A stretch of 43,455 nt of DNA, taken from JBKEDH01 sp047975295. GTDB taxonomy: Bacteria; Bacteroidota; Bacteroidia; Flavobacteriales; Flavobacteriaceae. Below are positions 1 to 8,532 of the stretch, piece by piece. A program made the translations under genes and the position numbers. Position 1 is the first letter of the stretch. The number at the start of each line of letters is the position of its first letter. Location of the stretch: NCBI GenBank assembly GCA_047975295.1, contig JBKEDH010000045.1:1-43455 (forward strand), written 5' to 3'. A model generated the notes under the pieces. That model saw only the letters and a list, made by a program, of their open reading frames with translations, did not search any database and was not told where the DNA came from.

Positions 1-12
1 ATTTTTTATAGT

Positions 13-33
13 GAAGTGGTTTAAACTTTTTCA
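13..33 (+). repeat. Solo GTTTAAAC-core intergenic repeat end
   Basis: GAAGTG followed by GTTTAAAC and TTTTTC. This is the same unit found at eight other intergenic places in the window. It lies in the gap downstream of the outer-membrane protein gene. I see no gene between 1 and 115. Confidence 0.55.
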
Positions 34-115
34 GTCAAAAAAAATATATTTTGTTATAAAATATGCCCAAAAATAGCATAACATTATATTCTGTTATATT
101 TATATCTGAAAAAAA

Positions 116-1948
116 TTACTCATAAACAATGTAACCGGGCTTAGGCAGATTAAAGTCGGGAATGGTTAGGTTGTCGTTTTCGAATGAATTGGTTTTAAAA
201 ATATTATCGCCAACAAACGGAATACTGGGGTAGTACGAAAATGAAATTTGGAAACTGTTAAATACTAGATAATCGTTATTCAATAATACACCAATACTAA
301 ATTTAGAATACACCTTATTATCAAAAATCTTTTTGTTATTGGCCAAAGAACCAAGAGTAATATTTAAATAAGGACTAAAACGAAAACCTGCCCAAAGTCC
401 GGGTGTATAAGTTTGTGTTTGTAAATTTAAAATCCATTTTTGTGTTCCAGTAATGGGACTGTCAAAACCATCAATACCCCAATCGCTGTTTAACGTTAAA
501 TTATCCTTTTCGGTATTAAAACGGTTTCTCCCTAATATAAACGAAGGTTTTATAAACTGCCGCATACTCCATTTGCCCATCCGGATCAAATTGGTAAAAT
601 AATTAAAATCTGTTTTAAAGCTTGTTTGGCTTGGCAATGTGCTTTTTAAAAAAGTACCAAATTCTGCCGAAGCACTTAAATAGCCAAATTTAAACCGTTT
701 TCCGTATGCTATTTTAGAACCAAAATAGCCTCTTGTAACATTTTGTTCCTCCTGTAAACCAAATGTTAAACTATAAATTTCACCATAAGGAATATCCTCA
801 ATAATATCGTAATTAAACAAAAATTTATCCTGATAATAGTTTTGTGTACTAATACCAATTGAACCTATTATATTTTTTTCATCGGAAAAAAAACTATCCG
901 GATCTAAAATGCTATTGGGTGCTTCCTTATAAACTCTATGATTAAAAGCTATTGCCGTTACAAATCGAGTGGTTCTTTTATCTTTAAAAAAACTGGTTTT
1001 ATTTAATTTAAACGAATGTCCCAACCAAAACTCGAAAAGTTCCGAACGTGTATTGGCAGTTAAGGTACTATCGGGTATTAATTGCTTAAACTCTTCCAAT
1101 TCGGTCCTGTTCTCGAAATAAACACCACCACCCCAGCGGGTTAATGGCGAGTAAAAATCTCGACTTATATCGATACTTCTAATACTGTTACTGTTAAAAT
1201 CTTTATCGTAATCAAGCTTTAACTTGATATATGTATTTTTAATATTGGAAATGGTATAATTTCCCGAAAGTGCCCGAGCATCGTCATCAAACCTATATTT
1301 AAAATTACCCGATAGTTGATGTCCAAGACCAATAAGGTTACGTTCGGCAAGCTTGAACGAACCTTTCGAAGTCGATAAACTACCATTTGGAATCAAACTC
1401 CAAGAATCTAAAATACGAATATCTATATCTATTGAATCGTTTGAAGTCTCAACGGGAACAACTACCAATCTTACCTTTCTTGTGTAACGCTGTGAACGAA
1501 TTAAACGTTCGGTTTCGGTTATTTTTAATGAATCGTAACGTGTATTTTCTTTAAACAGGAGCAAATCTTTAATGGTATTGTTCCTTGTCTTTATATGAAT
1601 TTTGTTCCCAAAAGTCTCAAACTTTTTATTGGGTTTTTTCAAGCTGTCGGTAACCGAGTACCCAAAAGGATCTAAAGTAACAATATTGATATTCCTTATT
1701 ATTTTTCCCTGAAATTGTGCTTGCGTCTGTACTGTAACAGTTTGTACCGTTTTTTTGGTGGTACTATCCAATGTGGGATTTTTAAATAAAAGTCTATGGA
1801 AGAAACGGTTTAGTTTATTTTTTTGAGAATATTCGTAAATATCATGATATAGTTTTAAACTATCGGATTTTACCTTAGGCTTTTGGGCATAAAATATTGC
1901 ACAAAAGCATAAAGAAAACAATGTTATTACCCATTTATTACTATCCAC
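116..1948 (-). CDS. Outer-membrane beta-barrel protein, Omp85/surface-antigen-like, with signal peptide
   Basis: The 610-residue product starts with a signal peptide (hydrophobic to about residue 20, ending FYAQ), so it is exported. Residues about 75-185 are a mixed alpha/beta segment (GNKIHIKTRNNTIKDLL, then a basic YTRKVRLVVVPVE strand) resembling a POTRA-type periplasmic module. From about 195 to the end the sequence alternates polar and aromatic residues as in outer-membrane barrels. Bacteroidota genomes carry many such BamA/TamA-like proteins of unknown role, and I infer this class from pattern only. The start is GTG: an in-frame stop lies four codons upstream and the nearby ATG is out of frame. 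It stands alone, with a repeat element between it and the sulfatase. Confidence 0.6.
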   Translation of the reverse strand: MDSNKWVITLFSLCFCAIFYAQKPKVKSDSLKLYHDIYEYSQKNKLNRFFHRLLFKNPTLDSTTKKTVQTVTVQTQAQFQGKIIRNINIVTLDPFGYSVTDSLKKPNKKFETFGNKIHIKTRNNTIKDLLLFKENTRYDSLKITETERLIRSQRYTRKVRLVVVPVETSNDSIDIDIRILDSWSLIPNGSLSTSKGSFKLAERNLIGLGHQLSGNFKYRFDDDARALSGNYTISNIKNTYIKLKLDYDKDFNSNSIRSIDISRDFYSPLTRWGGGVYFENRTELEEFKQLIPDSTLTANTRSELFEFWLGHSFKLNKTSFFKDKRTTRFVTAIAFNHRVYKEAPNSILDPDSFFSDEKNIIGSIGISTQNYYQDKFLFNYDIIEDIPYGEIYSLTFGLQEEQNVTRGYFGSKIAYGKRFKFGYLSASAEFGTFLKSTLPSQTSFKTDFNYFTNLIRMGKWSMRQFIKPSFILGRNRFNTEKDNLTLNSDWGIDGFDSPITGTQKWILNLQTQTYTPGLWAGFRFSPYLNITLGSLANNKKIFDNKVYSKFSIGVLLNNDYLVFNSFQISFSYYPSIPFVGDNIFKTNSFENDNLTIPDFNLPKPGYIVYE

Positions 1949-2048
1949 TTTACCAAACTATATTTTCTACTGATAATAGATTTACAAGCTAAATTAAAAA
2001 AAACGGATTTAAGCAGGCCAAAATTTTGATATTTTTACTAATTATAAA

Positions 2049-2199
2049 TTTTAGTACATAACAAAAATCAACTTACTTGATTTATCAATTTGATTTTCAA
2101 GACTTCACAGGTTTTTTAAAACCTATGAGGTCTTTGGGTTCAATGTTTTGATTACTACTGTATTGAGAATATTTTTTTATTTTTTGTCATGTACTAAAA
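2049..2199. mobile_element. 151-bp MITE-like element with GTACTAAAA terminal inverted repeats
   Basis: The left end reads TTTTAGTACATAACAAAAA and the right end TTTTTTGTCATGTACTAAAA. They are inverted copies that match at 19 of 21 positions. The interior has a further inverted repeat at 2101-2132. There is no coding capacity. The right end is repeated almost exactly at 12608-12640. Size and structure suit a non-autonomous transposon remnant. No clear target duplication is visible. Confidence 0.5.
2101..2132. repeat. Inverted repeat / stem-loop of the AGGTTTTnAAAACCT type
   Basis: GACTTCACAGGTTTT is followed after two T by AAAACCTATGAGGTC. This gives a 15-bp stem with one G:U pair and one mismatch. 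Related stems occur at 25506-25534 and 35651-35670. It could act as a terminator or be part of the 2049-2199 element. Confidence 0.5.
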
Positions 2200-3684
2200 A
2201 TCATAAAGCCCAGTATTTCCTTTTTCCAACAAAGGTAAAAGCCTATTAACAAGTTCTTGATTATTGGATGCTATATTTTTGGTTTCGTGGGGATCGGTTT
2301 TGTAATCGTACAGTTCTATGGTAGGTGTCCCTTTTCTAAAATATTTTGTAAGTCTGTACCTTTCGGTTCGCAACGAAATGCCTTTATTAAAATAGCCATA
2401 GGCAACTGCTTTGTTTTGCTCAACTTGACCTTCCAGTATGTTTACAAAACTTTCACCATCCAAAATATGGGGCTGTTTTATATTGCAAAGCTCCAATAAA
2501 GTGGGATAAATATCGACAGTTTCCACAATGGTTTTTACCGATTGCGATTGGTATTTACGGGGTACTTTTACGATTAAGGTACTTTTTAGGGCATTTTCGA
2601 AAAGACTGTGTTTACCCCACATTTGCTGGTCGCCTAGATGCCAACCATGGTCGCCCCAAACTACGATAATGGTATTATTGTTCAAGTTTAGATTTTCAAT
2701 TTCTTTAATAAGAAGCCCAATTTGTTGGTCTATATAACTTACACAAGCATAATAGGCATGGCGCAATTTTTTGGCATATTCGGGGCTAACGGATTGTTTT
2801 AAACTCGGCACCTCATCGGTTAATTTATATTGGTTAAATTCGTTACTGTTATGCAGACTTTTAAGATTGATATTTACGGGAATTTCCGGATTTGGCGAAA
2901 GTGGCATGGCATCTCTTTCGTATAAATCCCAATATATTTCGGGCGAATTAAACGGTAAATGTGGCTTAAAAAAGCCAACACCCATAAAAAATGGTTTGCT
3001 GCTTTTTTTAAGTTTCTTTAATTTTGAAATGGCTAATTGTGCTGTAAGCCCATCTACATAACCGGTATCGCTTACTTTAGCATTTTCATACGGTTTTACC
3101 TGCTGGTTTAAACTTTGTCTATTTTCGCCATTGGCATAACCAAAAAAGGCATTCCACCCGGTTTTCCATTTTCCATAATCGAAAAGCAACTCATTCCAAC
3201 TATGGGGAAGCTCCCGTACTGACGAAGGTTTTTCGGTATATCCATAAAGATAACCATCGGCCGAATGGCTTATTTTACCAATACCAACGGTATAGTAACC
3301 ATTTCGTTTTAAATGGTGGATAAAAGTTTCGGGCATATCCGTTTCGGGCTGTTTAGATAGGGTATGTTTAGTAATATCATTTCCCAAAAAAGCCTTTGCT
3401 TTGGGTCGCATTCCTGTAAGCAAGCTATGTCGGGAAGCCCCACAAGTAGGCACATTTGTAAAATGGTTTTCGAAAAGGATTCCCGTTGCGGCAAGTTTAT
3501 CCAAATTGGGCGATTTTACAACAGTATTTCCGTAGCATCCCAAATCGGCCCGCAAATCATCAACAGCAATAAATACTATATTGGGTTTGGTTTCTGCTGG
3601 ATTGGGCAGTTGCTTATTTTGAGACTTACAAGCTAAAATTAAACATGCCACACTTAACCAAATTGAACTATTGAGTAACTTCAT
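2194..3684 (-). CDS. Sulfatase lipoprotein, iduronate-2-sulfatase-like
   Basis: This is a type I sulfatase of the alkaline-phosphatase fold, predicted to remove sulfate esters from glycans. From the preferred start the protein has 496 residues. A lipoprotein signal (LILAC, Cys19) is followed by the metal-binding NIVFIAVDDLR (about 35-45), then CGASR (81-85), whose cysteine is the formylglycine precursor, and later GVGFFKPHLPF and VVWGDHGWHLGD. The order and spacing match iduronate-2-sulfatases. The third motif position is Ala rather than the usual Pro, which is an accepted variant. The frame stays open to 3738, but that extension has no signal-like character and contains an 11-bp repeat end, so I prefer ATG at 3684. 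The stop codon lies inside the right end of the 2049-2199 repeat element. Maturation needs a sulfatase-modifying enzyme that is not in this window. Confidence 0.85.
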   Translation of the reverse strand: MKLLNSSIWLSVACLILACKSQNKQLPNPAETKPNIVFIAVDDLRADLGCYGNTVVKSPNLDKLAATGILFENHFTNVPTCGASRHSLLTGMRPKAKAFLGNDITKHTLSKQPETDMPETFIHHLKRNGYYTVGIGKISHSADGYLYGYTEKPSSVRELPHSWNELLFDYGKWKTGWNAFFGYANGENRQSLNQQVKPYENAKVSDTGYVDGLTAQLAISKLKKLKKSSKPFFMGVGFFKPHLPFNSPEIYWDLYERDAMPLSPNPEIPVNINLKSLHNSNEFNQYKLTDEVPSLKQSVSPEYAKKLRHAYYACVSYIDQQIGLLIKEIENLNLNNNTIIVVWGDHGWHLGDQQMWGKHSLFENALKSTLIVKVPRKYQSQSVKTIVETVDIYPTLLELCNIKQPHILDGESFVNILEGQVEQNKAVAYGYFNKGISLRTERYRLTKYFRKGTPTIELYDYKTDPHETKNIASNNQELVNRLLPLLEKGNTGLYDF

Positions 3685-3700
3685 AAATAAGTATTTCTTT

Positions 3701-3711
3701 AGAGCCTGTTT
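3701..3711. repeat. Possible 11-bp fragment of the AGAGCCTGTTT element end
   Basis: AGAGCCTGTTT is identical to the first 11 bases of the elements at 13566 and 16024 and is preceded by TTT. It lies just upstream of the preferred sulfatase start. It is short enough to be chance. Confidence 0.25.
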
Positions 3712-3839
3712 CATTAAAGAACGTAATTTATACATCAATAAGTTGTTCCAATAAATATAGTCTTTACTCTTTTTCTAACAGCGTAGCGGCCTTTGTTCTC
3801 TTAGCTTACAATCTGTTTATCTTAGAAAATACTCCCGTT

Positions 3840-5003
3840 TTATTTCGAAGCAAATAGCTTAACATCGTTTTCGCAAACTTCCTTTTCTCCAAGAATAATT
3901 AAGCGTTCCACGACGTTACGCAATTCGCGTATATTACCTGTCCAATCGTAATTTTGAAGCAGTTTAACGGCTTCCTTTGAAAATGACTTCTTTACCGTAC
4001 CTTGTTCGTTTGCTATTTTTTCTGAAAAATGGTCAATCAACAAAGGAATATCCTCCCGTCTATCGTTAAGTGCCGGTACCTGTATTAAAATTACCGCTAA
4101 CCGATGGTACAAATCTTCACGGAATTTCCCATCTGCTATTTCCTTTTTTAAATCTTTATTGGTTGCCGCTACAACACGTACGTTTACTTTAATATCCTTA
4201 TCGCTTCCCACACGCTGAACCCTATTTTCCTGTAGGGCACGAAGTACTTTTGCCTGTGCAGAAAGACTCATATCTCCTATTTCGTCCAAAAAAATGGTAC
4301 CGCCATTAGCTGCTTCAAATTTTCCCGCACGGTCTTTATTGGCACCCGTAAACGAACCTTTTACATGACCAAACAGCTCGCTTTCGATAAGTTCGCTCGG
4401 TATGGCCGCACAATTAACCTCGACCAATGCGCCTTTGCTACGTTCGCTTTTTTGGTGCAACCAATGGGCCACCAATTCCTTTCCCGTTCCATTTGGACCG
4501 GTTATCAATACCCGAGCATCGGTTGGTGCTACTTTATCTATCATGTCCTTAATTTGGGAAATGGCAGGACTCTCCCCTATCATTTGGAAATTTTTGCCTA
4601 CTTTCTTTTTAAGGAGTTTGTTTTCAACCACTAGTTCTTTTCTGTCCAAAGCATTACGTACCGTATTGAGCAGGCGGTTTAAATCGGGCGGTTTGGAAAT
4701 ATAATCGAAAGCTCCAAGACGCATGGTGTTTACCGCCGTATCAAGATCGCCATGGCCAGAAATCATGACAATAGGAATTTCGGGCTTTATTTTTTTTGTA
4801 GCCTCCAAAACTTCAACGCCATCCATTTTGGGCATTTTAATATCGCAAAGCACAAGATCGTAATCGTCATTCTTTATTTTATCGACACCTTGCAGGCCGT
4901 CTTCGGCTTCTTCTACTTGATAGGTATCGTTTTCTTCCGAAAGTATTTTTACCAAAACCCGCCGTATAGCGGCTTCGTCTTCTATTATTAGTATTTTAGG
5001 CAT
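3840..5003 (-). CDS. Sigma-54-dependent response regulator lacking a DNA-binding domain
   Basis: An NtrC-family activator that would open RNA polymerase-sigma-54 complexes. Residues 1-120 are a receiver with E8/D9, phospho-acceptor D54, S82 and K104. The AAA+ domain spans about 140-370: Walker A GPNGTGKE (169-176), the sigma-54 contact loop GSFTGA (216-221; classical GAFTGA), Walker B GGTIFLDEIGD (234-244), and an arginine-rich stretch near 360. The protein ends at residue 387, right after the AAA+ lid, so the usual C-terminal Fis-type helix-turn-helix is absent. Such truncated activators are known in other bacteria (for example FlgR) and work without enhancer binding. No partner histidine kinase is encoded in this window. 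It follows the lipoprotein gene by 27 bases. Confidence 0.92.
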   Translation of the reverse strand: MPKILIIEDEAAIRRVLVKILSEENDTYQVEEAEDGLQGVDKIKNDDYDLVLCDIKMPKMDGVEVLEATKKIKPEIPIVMISGHGDLDTAVNTMRLGAFDYISKPPDLNRLLNTVRNALDRKELVVENKLLKKKVGKNFQMIGESPAISQIKDMIDKVAPTDARVLITGPNGTGKELVAHWLHQKSERSKGALVEVNCAAIPSELIESELFGHVKGSFTGANKDRAGKFEAANGGTIFLDEIGDMSLSAQAKVLRALQENRVQRVGSDKDIKVNVRVVAATNKDLKKEIADGKFREDLYHRLAVILIQVPALNDRREDIPLLIDHFSEKIANEQGTVKKSFSKEAVKLLQNYDWTGNIRELRNVVERLIILGEKEVCENDVKLFASK

Positions 5004-5030
5004 TTTAAGTGTGTGTTATTTAATGTAAAT

Positions 5031-6341
5031 TTACTCTACCAATTCCTTGGCTTTATTCCAAAAATCCTTGCCGGTTTCTTTAAGTTCTTTTCCGGTTTCT
5101 TTTAAATTTTCGGTACTGGTGTACTTATCTAAATTAGTGTTTATTTCAATTAATTTATCAACGGTTTGAAACATTTCATCTACATAGGGTACATTGTTTT
5201 CTTTTAATACTTTTTTCCAATCTACCTGTTCCAAAACGTTAAGCATATACCTAACGGCTATTTTCCCCATAAAAATTTTATCGTAAACACCGTTAAGCAT
5301 CTTTCCATTTTCTCGGTTCTCCAAATAGGCAATGGCTTTGGCAATACTTTCTTTTTCGTTAGACGAGAGCATAACACTTGTTTGCAGTTTTTTTAACGAG
5401 GCGATGGCTTTTTCGTTATCTTCCTTTTTGGTATATAAATAGACTTCAATAGCCCAAATAAGTTCGTTTTCTATACCCAGTTCTTGGGCATCCTTTAAAA
5501 ATATTTCGAAATCGGCCAAGGCTCTTTCCTCATCAATTTCCCGCTCCATCATTAAGCGGTCGAATCCCCTAAACAGGTGATTAAATGAGTGGAATGCCAA
5601 ATGTGTTTTGTTATTATCCAATTTTTGCCAACCAAAAAAGATACGTGTCAAATCTAAATCGACTCCTTTGTTTTGGTTCAACCAATTGATGTTTCTGGTA
5701 AATTCATCTTCCGATAAATACAGGAGGTTTTTCTCAAAAAACAAAAATCCCCTAAAAAACTGCAATAGGGTTTTAACCTCGACTTCGGGCAATAAATCGG
5801 GGTTGGTTTTCGAGCATTCGTACAGCGATACTTCCTTACCCAAACTTCGTGTTAAAACCGTAATTGCACTTAAAACGGCATGTTCCATATTCTGCACAAA
5901 AACTTTATTGTCTCCACTTAAAAACGGTTGTTGTTTTTGGATGCTATCACCATAAATTACAAAAAAGGTATCGGTAAGAGTAGGGAAATCGTCTTCGTTG
6001 GTTTTCATTATAAAATCTTCGGCTTTTTTATAATCCCGATATATTTGAATATAATCTACCACCGACAAACTTTCGTTGTTATAATTTATTATTTTGTTGA
6101 AATTTTTATCCAAATCGGCCTTAAACTCAACAAAATCGGGTGAATTTTTATTTTTTTCAACAGCAGAACGAATCAATATTTTTCCAAATTTATATACCGA
6201 AACCTTACCGGCATCGATACTTTCTTCCAACTGTTTTTTATCTATTTCCAAAAGTTCGCTATCAGTTTTTTCCTTATTAAAACAACCAATAAAAAACAGG
6301 GAAATAAACAATAAAATTAGCGTATTGATTTGTTTGTCCAT
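5031..6341 (-). CDS. Unknown helical lipoprotein
   Basis: The 436-residue product has a lipoprotein signal with Cys20 (LFFIGC). It is then almost entirely alpha-helical and charged, without transmembrane segments. I do not recognise a family. The C-terminal part (about 405-436) is a lysine/glutamate-rich amphipathic helix with a near-repeat NLKETGKELKETGKDF. It starts one base after the mscS stop and is followed 27 bases later by the sigma-54 regulator. It is therefore probably co-transcribed with the ABC exporter, channel and regulator, and may serve an envelope-stress or secretion role. That role is inference from position only. Confidence 0.7.
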   Translation of the reverse strand: MDKQINTLILLFISLFFIGCFNKEKTDSELLEIDKKQLEESIDAGKVSVYKFGKILIRSAVEKNKNSPDFVEFKADLDKNFNKIINYNNESLSVVDYIQIYRDYKKAEDFIMKTNEDDFPTLTDTFFVIYGDSIQKQQPFLSGDNKVFVQNMEHAVLSAITVLTRSLGKEVSLYECSKTNPDLLPEVEVKTLLQFFRGFLFFEKNLLYLSEDEFTRNINWLNQNKGVDLDLTRIFFGWQKLDNNKTHLAFHSFNHLFRGFDRLMMEREIDEERALADFEIFLKDAQELGIENELIWAIEVYLYTKKEDNEKAIASLKKLQTSVMLSSNEKESIAKAIAYLENRENGKMLNGVYDKIFMGKIAVRYMLNVLEQVDWKKVLKENNVPYVDEMFQTVDKLIEINTNLDKYTSTENLKETGKELKETGKDFWNKAKELVE

Positions 6342-6342
6342 T

Positions 6343-7215
6343 TTACTTATTTATAATATGAATATCGCGTTGCGGGAATGGTATTGTTACATTATTTTCC
6401 CTAAACAACCTGTCTATTTCGAAACGGATATCGCTTTTGGGAAATACCGCCGTAAAACTATCTCCAATTGTAAATACAACCTTAAAATCCAAAGAGCTAT
6501 CTCCAAAATTGGTAAACTGTACTGCTACGGGCGGATAGGGTAATACATCGGGATGCGAACCAGCTGCCTCGAGAAGCAGTTTTTTTACCAACTGCACATC
6601 GCTGCCATAGGCTACACCAACCTCGACCGACTCTCGGGTAGTGGTACCGTTTTGTGTCCAGTTGTACAAACTGTTTTCCAAATAAAGATGGTTGGGGATT
6701 ATAAGCACCTTATTATCGATGGTTACAGCTCTAGTGGTGCGTAACTTAATTTCTTCCACACGGCCAACCTTACCATCTATTTCTATAATATCGCCTACAT
6801 GTACCGATTGGTCTACCAAAATAAAAACGCCCGAAATAATATCCTGGAACAAGGTTTGCAAGGCAAGACCAACACCAATAAGTAACGCTGCCGATGCTGC
6901 AAAAACGGCCGTTATATTTACGCCCAAAATACTTAACGTTACAAGTAGTATAATTAAATACACCAACCACCTAAAGTAACCAAAAACCATTTCGAACTTA
7001 ATTTTATCGCCTTCGGGAAGCTTTTTTGTAACCAGTTTTAATAAAATACGTAAAAAAACACTAGTTGCAAATACAACGGTAATAATAACCAACACATCGC
7101 CTACCGAAATACTTATTTTATCGGTAAAATCGTAATGTTTATTTAAAATAGTATCTAATTTGTTCCAAAACGAGCTTTCTGTTACTTCTGTTAAGTTTTC
7201 CAATTCTTGATTCAT
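6343..7215 (-). CDS. Small-conductance mechanosensitive channel, MscS family
   Basis: MscS-type inner-membrane channel. Membrane helices lie at about 25-50, 70-90 and 95-125. The third is the Ala/Gly-rich pore helix (ASAALLIGVGLALQTLFQD) and is followed by the conserved beta domain (DIIEIDGKVGRVEEIKLRTT, then VLIIPNH). The length of 290 residues is normal for MscS. The frame is open five codons upstream (to 7230). The ATG at 7215 overlaps the permease stop as TAATG, the usual translational-coupling arrangement, so I chose it. It is co-transcribed with the ABC-2 exporter genes. MscS normally relieves turgor at hypo-osmotic shock. Confidence 0.9.
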   Translation of the reverse strand: MNQELENLTEVTESSFWNKLDTILNKHYDFTDKISISVGDVLVIITVVFATSVFLRILLKLVTKKLPEGDKIKFEMVFGYFRWLVYLIILLVTLSILGVNITAVFAASAALLIGVGLALQTLFQDIISGVFILVDQSVHVGDIIEIDGKVGRVEEIKLRTTRAVTIDNKVLIIPNHLYLENSLYNWTQNGTTTRESVEVGVAYGSDVQLVKKLLLEAAGSHPDVLPYPPVAVQFTNFGDSSLDFKVVFTIGDSFTAVFPKSDIRFEIDRLFRENNVTIPFPQRDIHIINK

Positions 7216-8528
7216 TAATATTTTATCCATTTAATCAACTCCTTGTAAGTTGGTTTTTTACCGTACATTAAAATACCAACACGGTAAATTTTGGCGGCAA
7301 ACCAAACCGTAAACATAAATGTTGCCACTAACAACAATAAGGATACCAATTGTTGCCATAACGGCACACCAAAGGGAATACGCATAAGCATAACCACGGG
7401 CGAGGTTAAGGGTATAAACGAAAATACGGTAGAAACCGTACCATGGGGATCTTCTATAACGGTAAAAACACCAATATACACCGCCAATATTAACGGCATA
7501 ATAATGGGCATTATAAACTGTTGGGTATCGGTTTCGTTATCGACCGCGGCACCAATGGCCGCATAAAGCGAACTATACAGTAAATAACCACCTATAAAAA
7601 ACAGTATAAAGGCAAAGATAAGATTTACCAAGGGCAAATTACTTAAGGCTTGCTTAAAAGATTCAAAATAAAAGTTAAAATCGGAAGTTTGTGCCGCTGC
7701 TTTCAACAGTTCTTCTTGTGGCATAGCGGTATCTGAAAAACTTAGGCCCAATACCAATGAAACCACCGTCATTAACAATCCTCCAAATATCAGCCATATT
7801 ACAAATTGGGTGATTCCTGCAAGCGAAGTGCCTATTATTTTGCCTAGCATTAACTGCATGGGCTTGACCGAGGATATAATGATTTCTATAATCCTACTGG
7901 TTTTTTCTTCTATAACGCTGCGCATAATCATATTGCCATAAATAATAATGAACATAAACAGCAAATACCCGACAGCTATACCAAAAATAAGTTTGACAAG
8001 GCTATCTACTTTTGATGTTTTTTCGCCCTTAAAACTTTCCTGTAAAATATTGACATTCATTTTTGAATCTTCAATTTTTGAAATATCAATATCGTTCTCC
8101 TTCATCTTTAATTGGGTAAGTTCGCTGGCAAGTTGATGTTCCAAATCTGCAATAAGGCTAAGCGATGCCGATTCTTCCGAAAAAAATGTAATATGTTTTG
8201 AAACATCGTCTATCGAATTGAAATTTTCGATATATAATAGCCCGTAAGCATTGGTTTCGTTTGCCATTTTTTTAGCTTCATCCAGTGACAAATCACCAAA
8301 AATACTGTAAGTGGTATGTGCATCACTTTTAAAAATATGCTTTACCAAACCAGAATTATCTAGAACTGCAATAGTGCGCACCTTATCGTTGTTTAGCTGC
8401 GATAAATAAGCCACGAGGGCCGCAAGCGCAATCATGATTACAGGACTTAAAATAGTCATGATTATAAAGGACTTATTTTTAACCTTAGTTAAATATTCAC
8501 GCTTAATTATTAAAGGTAAATGGTTCAT
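7215..8528 (-). CDS. ABC-2 type transporter permease (NatB-like)
   Basis: Inner-membrane permease subunit, 437 residues. It has an N-terminal membrane helix (about 20-45), a long extracytoplasmic domain (about 50-185), then five or six hydrophobic segments. The cytoplasmic turn VIEEKTSRIIEIIISSVKP, typical of NatB/YhaP-type ABC-2 permeases, lies near 210. It starts four bases after the ATPase stop, so the two form one exporter. Family members export sodium, drugs or unknown solutes. The substrate cannot be told from sequence. Confidence 0.88.
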   Translation of the reverse strand: MNHLPLIIKREYLTKVKNKSFIIMTILSPVIMIALAALVAYLSQLNNDKVRTIAVLDNSGLVKHIFKSDAHTTYSIFGDLSLDEAKKMANETNAYGLLYIENFNSIDDVSKHITFFSEESASLSLIADLEHQLASELTQLKMKENDIDISKIEDSKMNVNILQESFKGEKTSKVDSLVKLIFGIAVGYLLFMFIIIYGNMIMRSVIEEKTSRIIEIIISSVKPMQLMLGKIIGTSLAGITQFVIWLIFGGLLMTVVSLVLGLSFSDTAMPQEELLKAAAQTSDFNFYFESFKQALSNLPLVNLIFAFILFFIGGYLLYSSLYAAIGAAVDNETDTQQFIMPIIMPLILAVYIGVFTVIEDPHGTVSTVFSFIPLTSPVVMLMRIPFGVPLWQQLVSLLLLVATFMFTVWFAAKIYRVGILMYGKKPTYKELIKWIKY

Positions 8529-8532
8529 TGCT

